The notes under the pieces are model-generated. The model ran no database searches. It was not told the DNA's origin and saw only the letters and a list, made by a program, of their open reading frames with translations. The position numbers were made by a program, and so were the translations under genes. From Oegoconia quadripuncta (Eukaryota > Arthropoda > Insecta > Lepidoptera > Autostichidae), in NCBI GenBank assembly GCA_949316235.1, contig OX438744.1:24849578-24913577 (forward strand): a stretch of 64,000 bases of DNA. The letters are read 5' to 3'. Shown here in pieces: positions 28,083-38,030 of this stretch; position 1 is the stretch's first letter; each line of letters starts with the position of its first letter.

Positions 28083-28427
28083 TTTGCCTATAATCCTTAT
28101 GAAGGATTAACAGGTACTGGTATAGATTTCCTCTATCATGCATTACTAAGGTATTTATATCGCTTCAGCTCATCAGTTCGCCATTTCCGCGGCCCCGTGT
28201 TACTAGTGCGGAGGCCGGGGCGCCTGACGTCACCCACAAAAATACGCGGCACCGCCCCCGCTCGACACTCGCTGGAGAAATGCTTACCGAAGTGATTATG
28301 ATGTCGCATTTATATTAATCCTCTTGCAGACGCTCAGAGGCCGTGTAAGCTAGTTTGTTGCTGGGTAAGCTACTTTATTTTTTGAGTAGGCTAGTGGACT
28401 TCTGGGTAGAAAGCTATTTTATGTACC
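28083..28427. other. GC-rich block with a CRE motif
   Basis: 28185-28280 is much richer in GC and CpG than its surroundings and contains TGACGTCA at 28225-28232. No transcript start can be shown. Confidence 0.35.
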
Positions 28428-28760
28428 AGTGATGACTTATGGGCACTGAAACGTGGTCTCTCTCTTTATGGGCCTCAAAAAAGCTCAAACAAAAAACGAG
28501 CTATGGAGAGGGCGAAGCTCGGCGTTTCACTACGTGGTCGAACTAACATAGCAGTGGACAGGACACAGCTCAAAGAACTGATGGCTTGAGGAGATCCACA
28601 CCGGCAAGCATAGCTTAGGACGTACATTCACAAGGCAAGGTTAAAGGTCGCGGGAAATGGCTGGAACCAGGCCGCTTCCAACCGGTCACTCTGGAATTCT
28701 ATGGGGGAGGTCTATGTTCAGCAGTGGAGGTCCTGTGGCTGATATGATGATGATGACGCT
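28428..28760 (+). pseudogene. RTE-type LINE C-terminal relic
   Basis: VMTYG-type start, then degenerate text resembling the RTE ORF end with AGGTCGCGGGAAATGGCTGG, TATGTTCAGCAGTGGAGGTC and an ATGATGATGA tail. Many stops. Confidence 0.6.
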
Positions 28761-29173
28761 ATTTTGTTCGAGAAAAGAGGCAACATGTCGATGACCCACC
28801 TGCCCCCCGTATTCTAAATGGTTTGACAATCAATACTGGAAAGATTTAAATTTAGAATGCCCGTTTCACGGAAACTCATTCAAAATTGGAACATTTAGAA
28901 TAAGAGTCCTGTAGGCAAAGTGAGCTCTGTCACTTCTGTCAAATCTGCTCTTCGGCCTTTGTGGTGGATCTTGGGAGCGGCAGTCGAGCGGTAAATGAGG
29001 AATTTGATAAGCCGCAGTCTTTATAGCTCCTGAAGGGGTCACCGCGACCCACACTAGGGGGGCGCAGCACCCCCTCCGACGTGCCGCCACCTTGTTGTGG
29101 TGGAGGGGCTTGCGTGTCTCGATGACCCTCAGGGCTATGCCGGATAGGGCTTCCCATACCGGACAGGCTTGAG

Positions 29174-29734
29174 GTGAGAGATCAGACCAAGAGCGGCACC
29201 TCCGGCGGGGCCCATAAAGGGCCTGTCAGGCGGGGCGGGCGCGTCCTCGTTAGGGCGCGCTGTCTGGGGAGCTCACCCCAGAAAAAAGAGACGACGATGT
29301 GGAGCATCGGGTTTAACATGATGGACCAAGAGAATTTCAAAATGTGTCCCCAGGCGGGTCCCCGAAAGGGGGAATCCCGCCCATCCGCCGCGGCGGGTGG
29401 CAGCCCCTCGTACTCTGGGGGGGGGGGCAGAAATTGTCTCGTGGGTCGGCAGGACGCCGACTCTCGTGAACACAACACTGGCTTTTCTACACGGACTTCT
29501 GATGCAAGCGAATTGGATGACGTTGAACCGGCGGTGGAGGCCCGCGCCCTGATGACGCGCGCCGACACCAATGTGTTTAGCCCCGGTCTCCGAGTTTTGG
29601 AGCCCGGAGGAGGCGAGGAGGGATTGCGGTCGCGATCCTCCTCACGGGAAACGAGGGCAGGTGGAGGCCTTGAATTTGCATTTGCAAGGCCGTCCACTTC
29701 GAATAAAGTAGTTAGGGAGCGAGGCGATCGGTGA
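29174..29734 (+). CDS. R1-like element: upstream ORF ending at the ORF1 start
   Basis: 186 codons, Gly/Arg/Ser-rich, no domain recognised. Its stop overlaps the next ATG as TGATG (29732-29736). It may be a true leader frame read by termination-reinitiation, or the original N-terminus of ORF1 separated by a frameshift. I cannot decide between these. Confidence 0.4.
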   Translation: MRDQTKSGTSGGAHKGPVRRGGRVLVRARCLGSSPQKKETTMWSIGFNMMDQENFKMCPQAGPRKGESRPSAAAGGSPSYSGGGGRNCLVGRQDADSREHNTGFSTRTSDASELDDVEPAVEARALMTRADTNVFSPGLRVLEPGGGEEGLRSRSSSRETRAGGGLEFAFARPSTSNKVVRERGDR

Positions 29735-31557
29735 TGTCGGTGGCCTCACTCCCCACAACACCAACGCGGCGGGCGCGAAAACGTAGACCGCTGCGTTCGG
29801 ACGAGGAGGAAATCAGGGCAAAAAGGACTCCCAGCATGGAGCTGCGCCACTTACCCTCAGCCGAGGTGGGAGCCAAAATGCTCCTGAACCTGCAGAACGT
29901 CGATGTGACGTTCAGCAAACCCAGGAGCACAAAGGCGGAAATGGCCAGCTCCTACAAGCTGGCCTTCGATACGCTGCAGGCCGGCACGAAGGAGCTGTGC
30001 CGACGGGCGGAGACCCGCGATCGTGAGAACGTTGAGTTCCGTTCTCAGGTCGCGGCTCTCTCAGCCCGCATTATGGAGCTCACCGCGGAGGTGGCTGTGC
30101 TCCGCGGCGAATCGAAGGTGGTCCACCACCTGGCCTCTCGAGTTCCTGAGATGGAGGCACCGCATAGGACACCAGCGCCAGTAGAGCCACTGGCGCCCGT
30201 AAGGTCACCTGCGCCGGTGCCAACGCTGGGTAATCAGCCTCCAACACCGGCGCAGATACGTACACCGCCTGCGCCGAAACCGAAACCAGCGCCACGCAAG
30301 GCTGGTGGAAAGGGGCCGGGAACATCGGCCGCCACAGCGCCAGCAGCGGCGGCTGGCTCACAGGGTCCGGACTGGGAGCGAATCGCGGTCGAAATGGACC
30401 GTGAATTCGCTCGGTTCCAGTCCGGGTTATTGGCCCGATTCTTCCCCGAGGTGGGTGCCAGACCACCTCTGGGAAAAAGACCAGCGCCCACGGCGCCGAC
30501 GACAGTCCTCCCCTCTCTTCTTCCTAAGAAGAAGAAAGCGAGGAGGAAGAGGAAAAAGGGACCGACAATGCAGCCGCCTCCGGTGCCGGCGGTCAGACAG
30601 GCCCCACCGGCCTCAGCTGCCCCAGATGAGACGTGGGCCACGGCGGTGGGCCGAAAGGCCAAGGCCGCCGCCAAGAAAGCGGCGGCCCCTGTCGCAGCGG
30701 CTCGGGTCGCTCCTCCTGTCGGGAGGAAGCGACCAACGCTGCCCCGACCGCCAACCGATGCGGCGGTGCTGGTATCGGTCCCTCCGGGCTCCGAGACCTC
30801 ACTGGCCACTGTGATGGCGACCGCCAAGGCTAGGATAAAGTTGGCGGACCTCGGCATTCGCAACGGGGTCCGCCAGCGGAAGGCAGCCAATGGGGGCCTC
30901 GTACTAGAGGTTCCTGGGCCAGACAGCGCTGCCAAAGCAGATGCCTTGGTGGAGCGCCTCCGGACGGCATTGGCCGACACGGATGCGAGATTCGCGCGGC
31001 CGTGCAAGTCCGCCGAGATGAGGGTGATGGACCTGGATGAGTCCATAGCCCCATCCGAAGTGGCCGCGGCGATAGCCGAGGCGGGCGGCTGCTCCCCAGC
31101 CGACATCAAGGTCGGGGAGATTCGCAACAGCCGTAACCGCCTGGGCACTGCCTGGGTCCGGGGCCCGCTTACGGCGATCCGCAAGGTGGCGGCCGCCCAG
31201 CGGGTCCAGGTGGGGTGGGCCTCAGTCCGGGCAGAGGCACTGGCAGCACGGCCATTACAGTGCTTCCAGTGCCTCGAAATGGGGCACGTCAGGGCGACGT
31301 GCCCCACGGGGGTAGATAGGAGCGCTCGCTGCTATAAATGCAGTTTACTGGGCCACAAGGCCAGGGATTGCACAGCCAGCGCTCCTAAGTGCCCGGTTTG
31401 CGCCGACTTAGGTCGGCCCGCAGACCATCGGCTGGGTGCAAAAAAGTGCACCCCGCCGAAAAGGAGAAAGGGGGGAGCGATCAGCACTCCCCTCTCCCCA
31501 TCCCAGTCGTCCCAGCCGGGTAACAGCCCGGTGGAGGTGGCCATGGAGGCCCAGTAA
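29734..31557 (+). CDS. R1-like element ORF1 (gag-like, zinc knuckles)
   Basis: About 607 residues. The N-terminal part is helical and charged, the middle is a Pro/Ala-rich low-complexity stretch (about 140-330), and three cysteine knuckles lie near the end (about 510-575): CFQCLEMGHVRATC, CYKCSLLGHKARDC and an atypical CPVC...H...C. This is the nucleic-acid-binding ORF1 of R1-clade elements. It ends in TAATG, overlapping the ORF2 start. ATG at 29734 is chosen over the GTG three bases earlier. Confidence 0.8.
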   Translation: MSVASLPTTPTRRARKRRPLRSDEEEIRAKRTPSMELRHLPSAEVGAKMLLNLQNVDVTFSKPRSTKAEMASSYKLAFDTLQAGTKELCRRAETRDRENVEFRSQVAALSARIMELTAEVAVLRGESKVVHHLASRVPEMEAPHRTPAPVEPLAPVRSPAPVPTLGNQPPTPAQIRTPPAPKPKPAPRKAGGKGPGTSAATAPAAAAGSQGPDWERIAVEMDREFARFQSGLLARFFPEVGARPPLGKRPAPTAPTTVLPSLLPKKKKARRKRKKGPTMQPPPVPAVRQAPPASAAPDETWATAVGRKAKAAAKKAAAPVAAARVAPPVGRKRPTLPRPPTDAAVLVSVPPGSETSLATVMATAKARIKLADLGIRNGVRQRKAANGGLVLEVPGPDSAAKADALVERLRTALADTDARFARPCKSAEMRVMDLDESIAPSEVAAAIAEAGGCSPADIKVGEIRNSRNRLGTAWVRGPLTAIRKVAAAQRVQVGWASVRAEALAARPLQCFQCLEMGHVRATCPTGVDRSARCYKCSLLGHKARDCTASAPKCPVCADLGRPADHRLGAKKCTPPKRRKGGAISTPLSPSQSSQPGNSPVEVAMEAQ

Positions 31558-32963
31558 TGGACCCACGGCCCAATAAGATACTCCAGGGCAACTTGAATCA
31601 CTGCCGCGCAGCGCAAGACCTGCTGATGCAGACGCTCGCGGAGTGGTCCGTTGCCCTCGCAGTGATCGCGGAGCCGTACTCGGTTCCGAGCCATCCTCGA
31701 TGGTTCGGGGCTGACGACGGCTCTGCCGCAATTTATTGGGCTGGGGGCGATGGCCTCCATTGCTCCCTCCTAGGAAGTGGGATGGGGTACGTGGCCGTGG
31801 AATGGGGCTCCACGGCCGTCGTGGGCTGCTACATCTCTCCCAACTGTGGCCTCGCCGCGTACGAGGCATACCTGGACGGGCTGGCGAACCGCATTCGCGG
31901 TTGCGCCCCCCGTCCCGTATTCGTCCTGGGTGACTTTAACGCCCACTCGCGAGAGTGGGGCGACACCCGAGACGACGTAAGGGGAGAGACCCTCCTGGAG
32001 TGGGCGGCGGGACTGGACCTCCGGTTGATAAACCGGGGTTCGGTCAGCACCTGTGTGCGATGGCAGGGGGAGTCGATCGTGGATTTGTCATGGGCGACTC
32101 CCTCTGCGATACACATGGTGTCGGGATGGAGGGTGGCGGAGGAGGTAGTCAACCTTTCTGACCACCGACACATCCTATTCGGTGTGTCGCTCCGCCATCC
32201 TACCCGCCCACGCCAGGACGGCAGCCCTCCGCGACGTTGGTCCCTCAAGCGGCTCGACCGAGATATGGCCGCAGCCGCAGCCCACGTCGCGGACTGGAGG
32301 GATGAGGAGATCTCGTCTGATCCGGAAGTGCAGGCGGCCTGGTTCCGGGACACGATGGCATCAATTTGCGATGCCTCGATGCCCCGGGTCCGGCCGGCCA
32401 GAGCGGGCTCTGCGTACTGGTGGAGCGGAGAGATCTCGCGATTGCGTACCGCGGTCGCGAGAGCTCGTCGCCCGTACCTACGAGCCCGCAGAAGGCGGCG
32501 AGCTACAGCCGAGGAGATAGCCGAAGTGCGTCGGGAGTATGGAGCCGCGGTGAAGGCTCTCAGCAATGCCATCGCTGAGGCCAAGGCCCGGTCCTGGAGA
32601 GAGCTCATCGAGGGACTGAATAGGGACCCATGGGGGCGCCCGTACCGAATGGTACTGGGCAAGCTCAAACCATGGGTCCCTCCGTTGACGGAGACCCTGG
32701 ACCCCGAATTCGTGGGAAGAGTGGTAGATACGCTCTTCCCAAGGGTCCAGGACAGTCCCTCGAACCCTCCGTCGCAGTCGCACCGGGATCCCTGGGCCGA
32801 CGACTGCGAGGTAACGGAGGGTGAGCTGAACCGGGCCGTTCGGCGGCTGGCCTCCCGAAACGGGAGTCCAGCGCCTTGCCCGGGACTCCGACGGAGTCCC
32901 GGGCAAGGCGCTGGTGCTGGCACTGGCTATCCTTGGGAACCGCATGAGGCAGCTATTCACTAG
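31557..32963 (+). pseudogene. R1-like element ORF2: endonuclease, then frameshift
   Basis: The APE-type endonuclease (residues 1-215) keeps its catalytic signatures: QGNLNH, IAEPY, VLGDFNAHS, SIVDLSWATP and NLSDHRHI. A basic linker follows. Near 32870 the frame is broken by a perfect palindrome (32870-32912), and the true frame continues in the block at 32914-33110. In full elements ORF2 encodes endonuclease and reverse transcriptase that cut the target and prime cDNA on it. Confidence 0.82.
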
Positions 32964-33132
32964 CTGCCTCCGTGAAGGTGTGTTCCCCCTCGGCTGGAAA
33001 GAAGCGAGACTGGTGCTCCTGAAGAAGGAAGGAAGGACCGCAGACAATCCCTCTGCGTTCCGACCGATATGCCTGCTGAACGAGACGGGGAAACATCGTA
33101 GTTGTCGTCGGACGCGGCCCGGGAGAGGATGA
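32914..33132 (+). pseudogene. R1-like element ORF2 continuation: start of RT, then deletion
   Basis: Reads LALAILGNRMRQLFTSCLRE, GWKEARLVLLKKEGR and SAFRPICLLNETGK, the first reverse-transcriptase blocks. At about 33090 it jumps to 3'-end sequence shared with the copy at 35.8 kb, so the catalytic YADD region and all that follows are missing. Confidence 0.78.
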
Positions 33133-33470
33133 CACCCCCCGGAGCGACCGGGGGGGTGTCGTCGCATCGGGCCCTGTCGCGCCTCATACCACCCGCTGAT
33201 TGCGGTGTGAGACTCGACAGCGCCCCCCGTGGAGGGCGCGCTAGCCGCCCTCCGGGAACGGGCCTCCCCTTGTGAGGGGGGGCAGGGCGGGGGGGGCCTG
33301 GAGCCGCTTATGCGTTCCCAGGTCCTCCCTACTGCCGAAGAAGGTCGCCGCGGGGTTTTAGTGGGGGGCCGTTAGGGAGGGGAGCCCCACATAAGCGTCT
33401 CGCCGTCCCCCAGGCGAGCGGTACGCGTAACGCATTTCCCCGCGAAAAAAAAAAAAAAAAAAAAAAAAAA
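33094..33470 (+). other. R1-like element 3' region and A tail
   Basis: GC-rich 3' UTR containing TTATGCGTTCCCAGGTCCTC and GCCGCGGGGTTTTAGTGGG, shared with copies at 35.8, 48.3 and 62.3 kb. It ends CCCCGCGA followed by about 26 A. Confidence 0.8.
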
Positions 33471-33823
33471 GGGGGGCGCAGCACAGCCACCTCTGTCTAG
33501 TAGATGGTATGGGCCATATCTACCACGAGAATCCAGGCGAGTCTGATACAGGGCAGTGCGGTGAATTTGCATCAGAAGAGTGTGAGGCTGTGTGTAGGTA
33601 CATTGTATGTAACATATGGCATATTACGTCATCTAATAAACAAGTAGTGCAAGACGTCGAGACGGCCGTGGCAGTGGAGTACAGTCTGAAACAAAGAAAC
33701 CTACAGGCCTATATAATACAAATTAAGTAAATGTTTTTGGATCATTTTTTATATCATTACAGCAATTACTGAGTTCAACAAATGCCGCGGACATAAATTG
33801 TATCATTCGTATCGTCGTAAATC

Positions 33824-33862
33824 GTAAACCCAATGTTGTTTACATTGAGCCACGGAGGCGGT
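33824..33862 (-). mobile_element. SINE family A head fragment
   Basis: Complement of ACCGCCTCCGTGGCTCAATG and GTAAACAACATTGGGTTTAC. Confidence 0.6.
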
Positions 33863-34240
33863 TATAATGTCTTTGTCGTAATTTGTAATTTCCTTTATAG
33901 TAGGTTCGTACCTAATTGCAACTCTTTCTCCATTCTTCTACCTATACATGTAGGATCTTTTCCTAAAGACTAGGCTAGGGTGAATGATAAAGCTAGGAAG
34001 ATCATACGTATAAATTAATGTGGACCCCGAAGTGGGTCACACCGGTATATCCGCTAGCATTGCCATATTAATGGAGTCTGGCAATGACCTAGTTTTAGTG
34101 CCAGTTGGAATCGCTCTTCCCTGTCAGATTGGGATTCATTTTTTTATTTAATTTTGTTGGTGTTCACAACATGTTACGACCTAAAAGCTTCGAGCAACAA
34201 TTGAGTAATTTAGATAGACATCTAAAAATCTGTTATATCT

Positions 34241-34350
34241 TACAATACAATACAAATACTCTTTATTGCGCAAAATAATTTACAATATTTTTTTATGATA
34301 ACAATAGAACACAATTAGGCGGTCTTATCACTAAAACTGACTGCCCCCGG
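34241..34350 (-). mobile_element. LINE 3' end fragment
   Basis: CAATACAATACAAATACTCT and CAATTAGGCGGTCTTATCAC, same family as 2444 and 34478. Confidence 0.6.
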
Positions 34351-34477
34351 ACTTGAAGAAGGTGACTGACATCTTGTGGTATGGGATTGTTTGATATGAA
34401 ACTGTTTCGGGGAGGCTTATGTTCAGCAACAGATTAAATACATTCTGAAATAATTACGAATTATCCGTCAGTCCGTC

Positions 34478-34745
34478 ACAATACAATACAATACAAATAC
34501 GCTTTATTGTGCTAAATAATTTACAATAATTTTTGATGATAACAATAGAACACAATTAAGCGGTCTTATCGCTAAAAGACATCTCTTCCAGACAACCAAC
34601 AGCTATGGGATATTTGTAGGTAGAAAAACAGGAGGAAGCACGATACTACCAACTAAAGAAATAATTATAGATACGTATGCTTAATATAATAATAATATCA
34701 TATTAATAGACTTACTTAATAATATAGATATATATAGCTCTTAGA
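34478..34745 (-). mobile_element. LINE 3' end fragment
   Basis: CAATACAATACAATACAAAT tail in reverse, then GCGGTCTTATCGCTAAAAG and UTR text shared with 2444-2780. Confidence 0.65.
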
Positions 34746-34936
34746 CAAACTTTTTTTTTCCCGTTATACCTAAGTATATGAACATTCTTAAGTCGCCCCG
34801 CTTGAGGCCAAAGCCTCCTGTCTCCAGAGAGGGTATGGGCCTTAATCAGTCACGCGCTTGGTGCATTTTTGTGGATTTATGTCAGCAGACTAGTGGCCAC
34901 TTGACACCTGACACTCTTTCAAGCCACCTCTGTACG

Positions 34937-35190
34937 GTACATGTTTAGTACTCGGTTTGGTTGGTCGTAGTGCATTTTAAATGGCCAGCTTACCACCAAC
35001 TTATGACAATCTGCCGCCAAGCAGCAATGTTAATAGCATTGTTGTGTTCCGGTTGTCAGAGATAAGATAGCTAGTCCCCTAATTAAGGTGGGGTTACCGG
35101 GTCAGTGCGCTTCCGCCTTCGGCCTCATCTTCAATTAACATCAGGTGTGATTGAGGTCAAGACAGTGCTAACCCTGTACATAAAAAAAAT
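34937..35190 (+). mobile_element. SINE family A, 5' truncated
   Basis: Starts at GGTACATGTTTAGTACTCGG and runs to the A-rich tail. The tRNA-like head is lost. Confidence 0.7.
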
Positions 35191-35305
35191 GTAACTGTCC
35201 CTTGGATTTTTTGTCCGTGATATCTTCAATGATTTTTTTATTATTAATTTTATCATCTTATAATGTTGTTTATATAATCATTGATGTAGTGTTTGTTTAT
35301 GTTAG

Positions 35306-35395
35306 CAAGAGCATGAAGCTGTCTTGAACAAACTATTAGTGGGTGGACAGCTGCAGCTGGCCAGTCACGTGGGAACCACAGGCGAACACGGACAG
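35306..35395 (+). CDS. Candidate exon of an unidentified gene
   Basis: 90 bp after TTTGTTTATGTTAG and before GTATTA. Open phase 0 frame of 30 codons: QEHEAVLNKLLVGGQLQLAS then HVGTTGEHGQ. The codon pattern and the clean splice sites in a repeat-rich region argue for a real exon. No family is recognised. Confidence 0.4.
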
Positions 35396-35739
35396 GTATT
35401 AGTGTCTAAGGAAAGAACTACTTCTACCAGTTTACTTGAGACCTGAGTGAGGGTGTGTTAACAAGTCCATTAATATGTAATCAACTGCCTCTAACTTTCT
35501 TCTTGCTTAGGGCCAATGTAGGCCCGTAGTACAGAGATCTCGGCTTAAGGACAGTTAAAAAGGGACACCTTTATGTAACTTGTATAGCGGTATCGCGACA
35601 AGCGCTGATCTTCCCTGTAGCAACATTCTAAAATACGGGTAGTAGGTAATTAGGTTGATTGGGTCGGGAGCGGGAGAGTGCCGATCCAGCTCGCAGGAGG
35701 CGACGTCGGGGGGGCGGCAATGCTCGCTAGCCCCCTGCA

Positions 35740-36115
35740 CGTCGCCCGAGGGTCGCGGGCGGCTACATCTCGAGGCGATGTAGTCGTCGGACGTGGCCCG
35801 GGAGAGGATGCCACCCCCCGGAGCGACGGGCCCTGCCGCGCTTCATATCGCTCGCTAATCGCGGTGTGAGGCACGATAGCGCCCCCTACGAGGGTGCGCT
35901 AGACGCCCTCAGGGAATGGGCCTCCCCTTGTGAGGGGAGGCGGGGCGGGGGAGGCCTGGGGCCGCTTATGCGTTCGCAAGTCCTCCCTACTGCCGAAGAA
36001 GGTCGCCGCGGGGTTTTAGTGGGTCCCGTCAGTGAGGGGAATCCCACATAACCGTCTCACAGCCTTCCCCCAGGCGAGCGGTACGGGTAATGCGATTCCC
36101 CGCGAAAAAAAATTA
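35740..36115 (+). mobile_element. R1-like element, 3' fragment
   Basis: From about GTAGTCGTCGGACGTGGCC this matches the 3' region of the element at 29.1 kb, ending CCCCGCGA plus A9. Sequence back to about 35665 is also GC-rich and may belong to it. Target duplication is not clear: AATTAG near 35648 against AATTAG at 36110 is suggestive only. Confidence 0.7.
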
Positions 36116-36716
36116 GTTTGGTAGGTATTCTAAATACAATGCCGAAGAATACCGGTACCTTGCCCGACATTTCTGTCAATCTCTGATAGGTATTTTACTT
36201 TTATGGTCCTCAAAAGGCCAATGCAATGCAAGGCAAATGTTTTGGCAATTTTGGTTAGAAATATTACGAACGATAAGGTGTGTCATTGTCATGTTGCTCA
36301 GTTAGCAGATAACTAATGTAAAAACGTATAGCACATCTGAGTCGTCTGTAGTGGCTTAACAAACAAACTTTGCTAGATAATTGGCAATTTAGCCATTGAC
36401 CCGACGAGCAAGTCATTACAAGGGCAGCAGACAAGGGTCATTGAAAGTCGAAGGTCGCCCATCCTAATAATCCATTACTGATTATATTAGTTTCAAAATT
36501 TCAACAACTAAGTATCTAAAACAAAATATGGGTATTTTGTACTGGCTTGTCCGATCTTTAAAGCTTATATTTCGATTGTATTCACGCCTCCTCGACGATG
36601 TAGGTCGAGTTCGACGCACGGGCATGCCTAATCGAGGACAGACGCTACTTTATTTATTTATAACCTATGGATTGTTTGGTTCTATCTGAACCGTTTCTAA
36701 TAGTCCAGTAAAATAA
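36116..36716. other. Unassigned AT-rich stretch
   Basis: No coding block or repeat boundary recognised. Confidence 0.4.
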
Positions 36717-36880
36717 CAAACAAACAAAATATTCTTTATTGTACAACAATAAGAAGCATAAAAAGAAACAAGAAAAAGGGGATAGTACATTTACATAGTA
36801 CAGGGGAAATACGCATTGTCTTTGGCGTAACTTCCTATAATTTTAAAGTTCCTGATTTTTAGTAGTAGATACCTATGTAG
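36717..36880 (-). mobile_element. LINE 3' end fragment
   Basis: AACAAACAAACAAAATATTC and TTTATTGTACAACAATAAG, typical of a reversed LINE tail and UTR. Confidence 0.4.
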
Positions 36881-37049
36881 TCAATAAACCCAGTGAAAGA
36901 TTTCCTTATCTTTAGATCCCGTTCTATTATAATATGGATGGCTGATTGTGCCTTCAAAACAAACGGTAAAGGCTTCAATCCCGCCAGGGGTAATGTTTGA
37001 TGAATAGGTACAATTATGTCTAGGCATTCCAGGGTCATGGATGTTTTAT

Positions 37050-37275
37050 ATCTAACTATATTATAATTGCGAAAGTTTGGATGTTTGTTTGTTGGTCACG
37101 GCGAAACGGATGACCGGATTTGGATGAAATTTGATACATAGGTAGAATATGCCCTGGATTAAGACATAGGACACTTTTTATCCCGATAAAGGAGTAGTTC
37201 CCGCGGGATAAACAAATTAAACATATCCGAGATAAAGCTATTCTACGCAGGCGAAGCCGTGGGCGGAAAGCTAGT
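37050..37275 (+). mobile_element. Helitron-like element (Lep1-like), complete-looking
   Basis: TATAATTGCGAAAGTTTGGA, CACGGCGAAACGGATGACC and GGCGGAAAGCTAGT end. CTAGT (37271-37275) fits the 3' CTRR rule of Helitrons. Copies at 49154, 59718 and 4037. The Lep1 name is from memory. Confidence 0.6.
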
Positions 37276-37799
37276 ATTTTTATATTATAGTATCCACATT
37301 AAGACTTTGACTAGTTTGTGTTCCAAATATCTATTTATCTACTATTCGGACACGAACTTTCCCGGACTTTTCTGTTGAGATCTTTTCCGAACATAAGCCC
37401 AGAGAGACGGCCTTATTCTTCTCTACCAGGAACCATATGACACTATCTTTTTATTTTATTTTTTTAATATTTGGAAAACCAACAGCATTTGCAATGTAAA
37501 AACAGTACCTAGGCCAATTACAGGTCCTCACTGATAACAACAAATTAGCAATAGTATCTAGTATAGAGGATACTAGGGTGAGTTACGTGTAGGGTATATG
37601 CAAAGTTACTTTATCTAGTATTATGTACTTTGTGATTAATAAAAAAAACAACAATATATTCATATTAAGCTGAAAATAAATTATTCCAGATTAAACAGTA
37701 GGTAGTTACCAACTTACAAGAAACTAGGCTTGTATTATGGATACCAGATGGTTGATAAACTACACAAATGCATTGTTTTTGTAAATAAATACATACAAA

Positions 37800-37880
37800 T
37801 GAAATCATCCATATTGGGAATCCATAACAAATGCCCTTAGCGGGATTCGAACCCGCGACATTTTGGTATAGCAGTGTATA
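37800..37880 (-). mobile_element. SINE family C head fragment
   Basis: Contains AGCGGGATTCGAACCCGCGA, complement of a box B region. Confidence 0.5.
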
Positions 37881-37915
37881 AGATCAAATATAAGATATAA
37901 AGTTAGGCCCGTATT

Positions 37916-38030
37916 AATAAACTGTTAACAAGTAGACGCTGGAGAATCTATTGCATATTAAAACAGTATCAAAATTGTATTGAGACTGAGACGCGATCTC
38001 AATATCGAGATCGATTGATTAATACGGGCC
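37916..38030. mobile_element. Tourist-like MITE, 115 bp, with TTA duplication
   Basis: TTA-GGCCCGTATTAATAAA ... AATACGGGCC-TTA; the direct TTA duplication (37913-37915, 38031-38033) is intact here. Confidence 0.8.

Larger units (their letters stand above)
29071..33470 (+). mobile_element. R1-clade non-LTR retrotransposon, RT-deleted
   Basis: Flanked by a 14-bp target duplication GGGGGGCGCAGCAC (29057-29070 and 33471-33484) and ending in an A tail of about 26. Strongly GC-rich against AT-rich surroundings. It carries a gag-like ORF1 with zinc knuckles and an ORF2 with an APE-type endonuclease. The order, overlapping codons and 14-bp duplication fit the R1 clade (R1, TRAS, SART, Waldo). ORF2 jumps from the first RT blocks straight to the 3' region, so the element is dead. 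Confidence 0.85.

Noticed and set aside
28050..28295. 81-codon + frame
   Set aside because: Begins in a SINE head and runs through the GC-rich block; no protein-like features.
30234..31307. Long antisense frame (357 codons) over ORF1 of the R1-like element
   Set aside because: GC-rich codons make antisense frames open by chance; no domain, and the sense frame has zinc knuckles.
31829..32923. Long antisense frame (364 codons) over ORF2 of the R1-like element
   Set aside because: Shadow of the endonuclease frame.
33509..33730. 73-codon frame next to the R1-like insertion
   Set aside because: No domain; lies in repeat-like flanking sequence.
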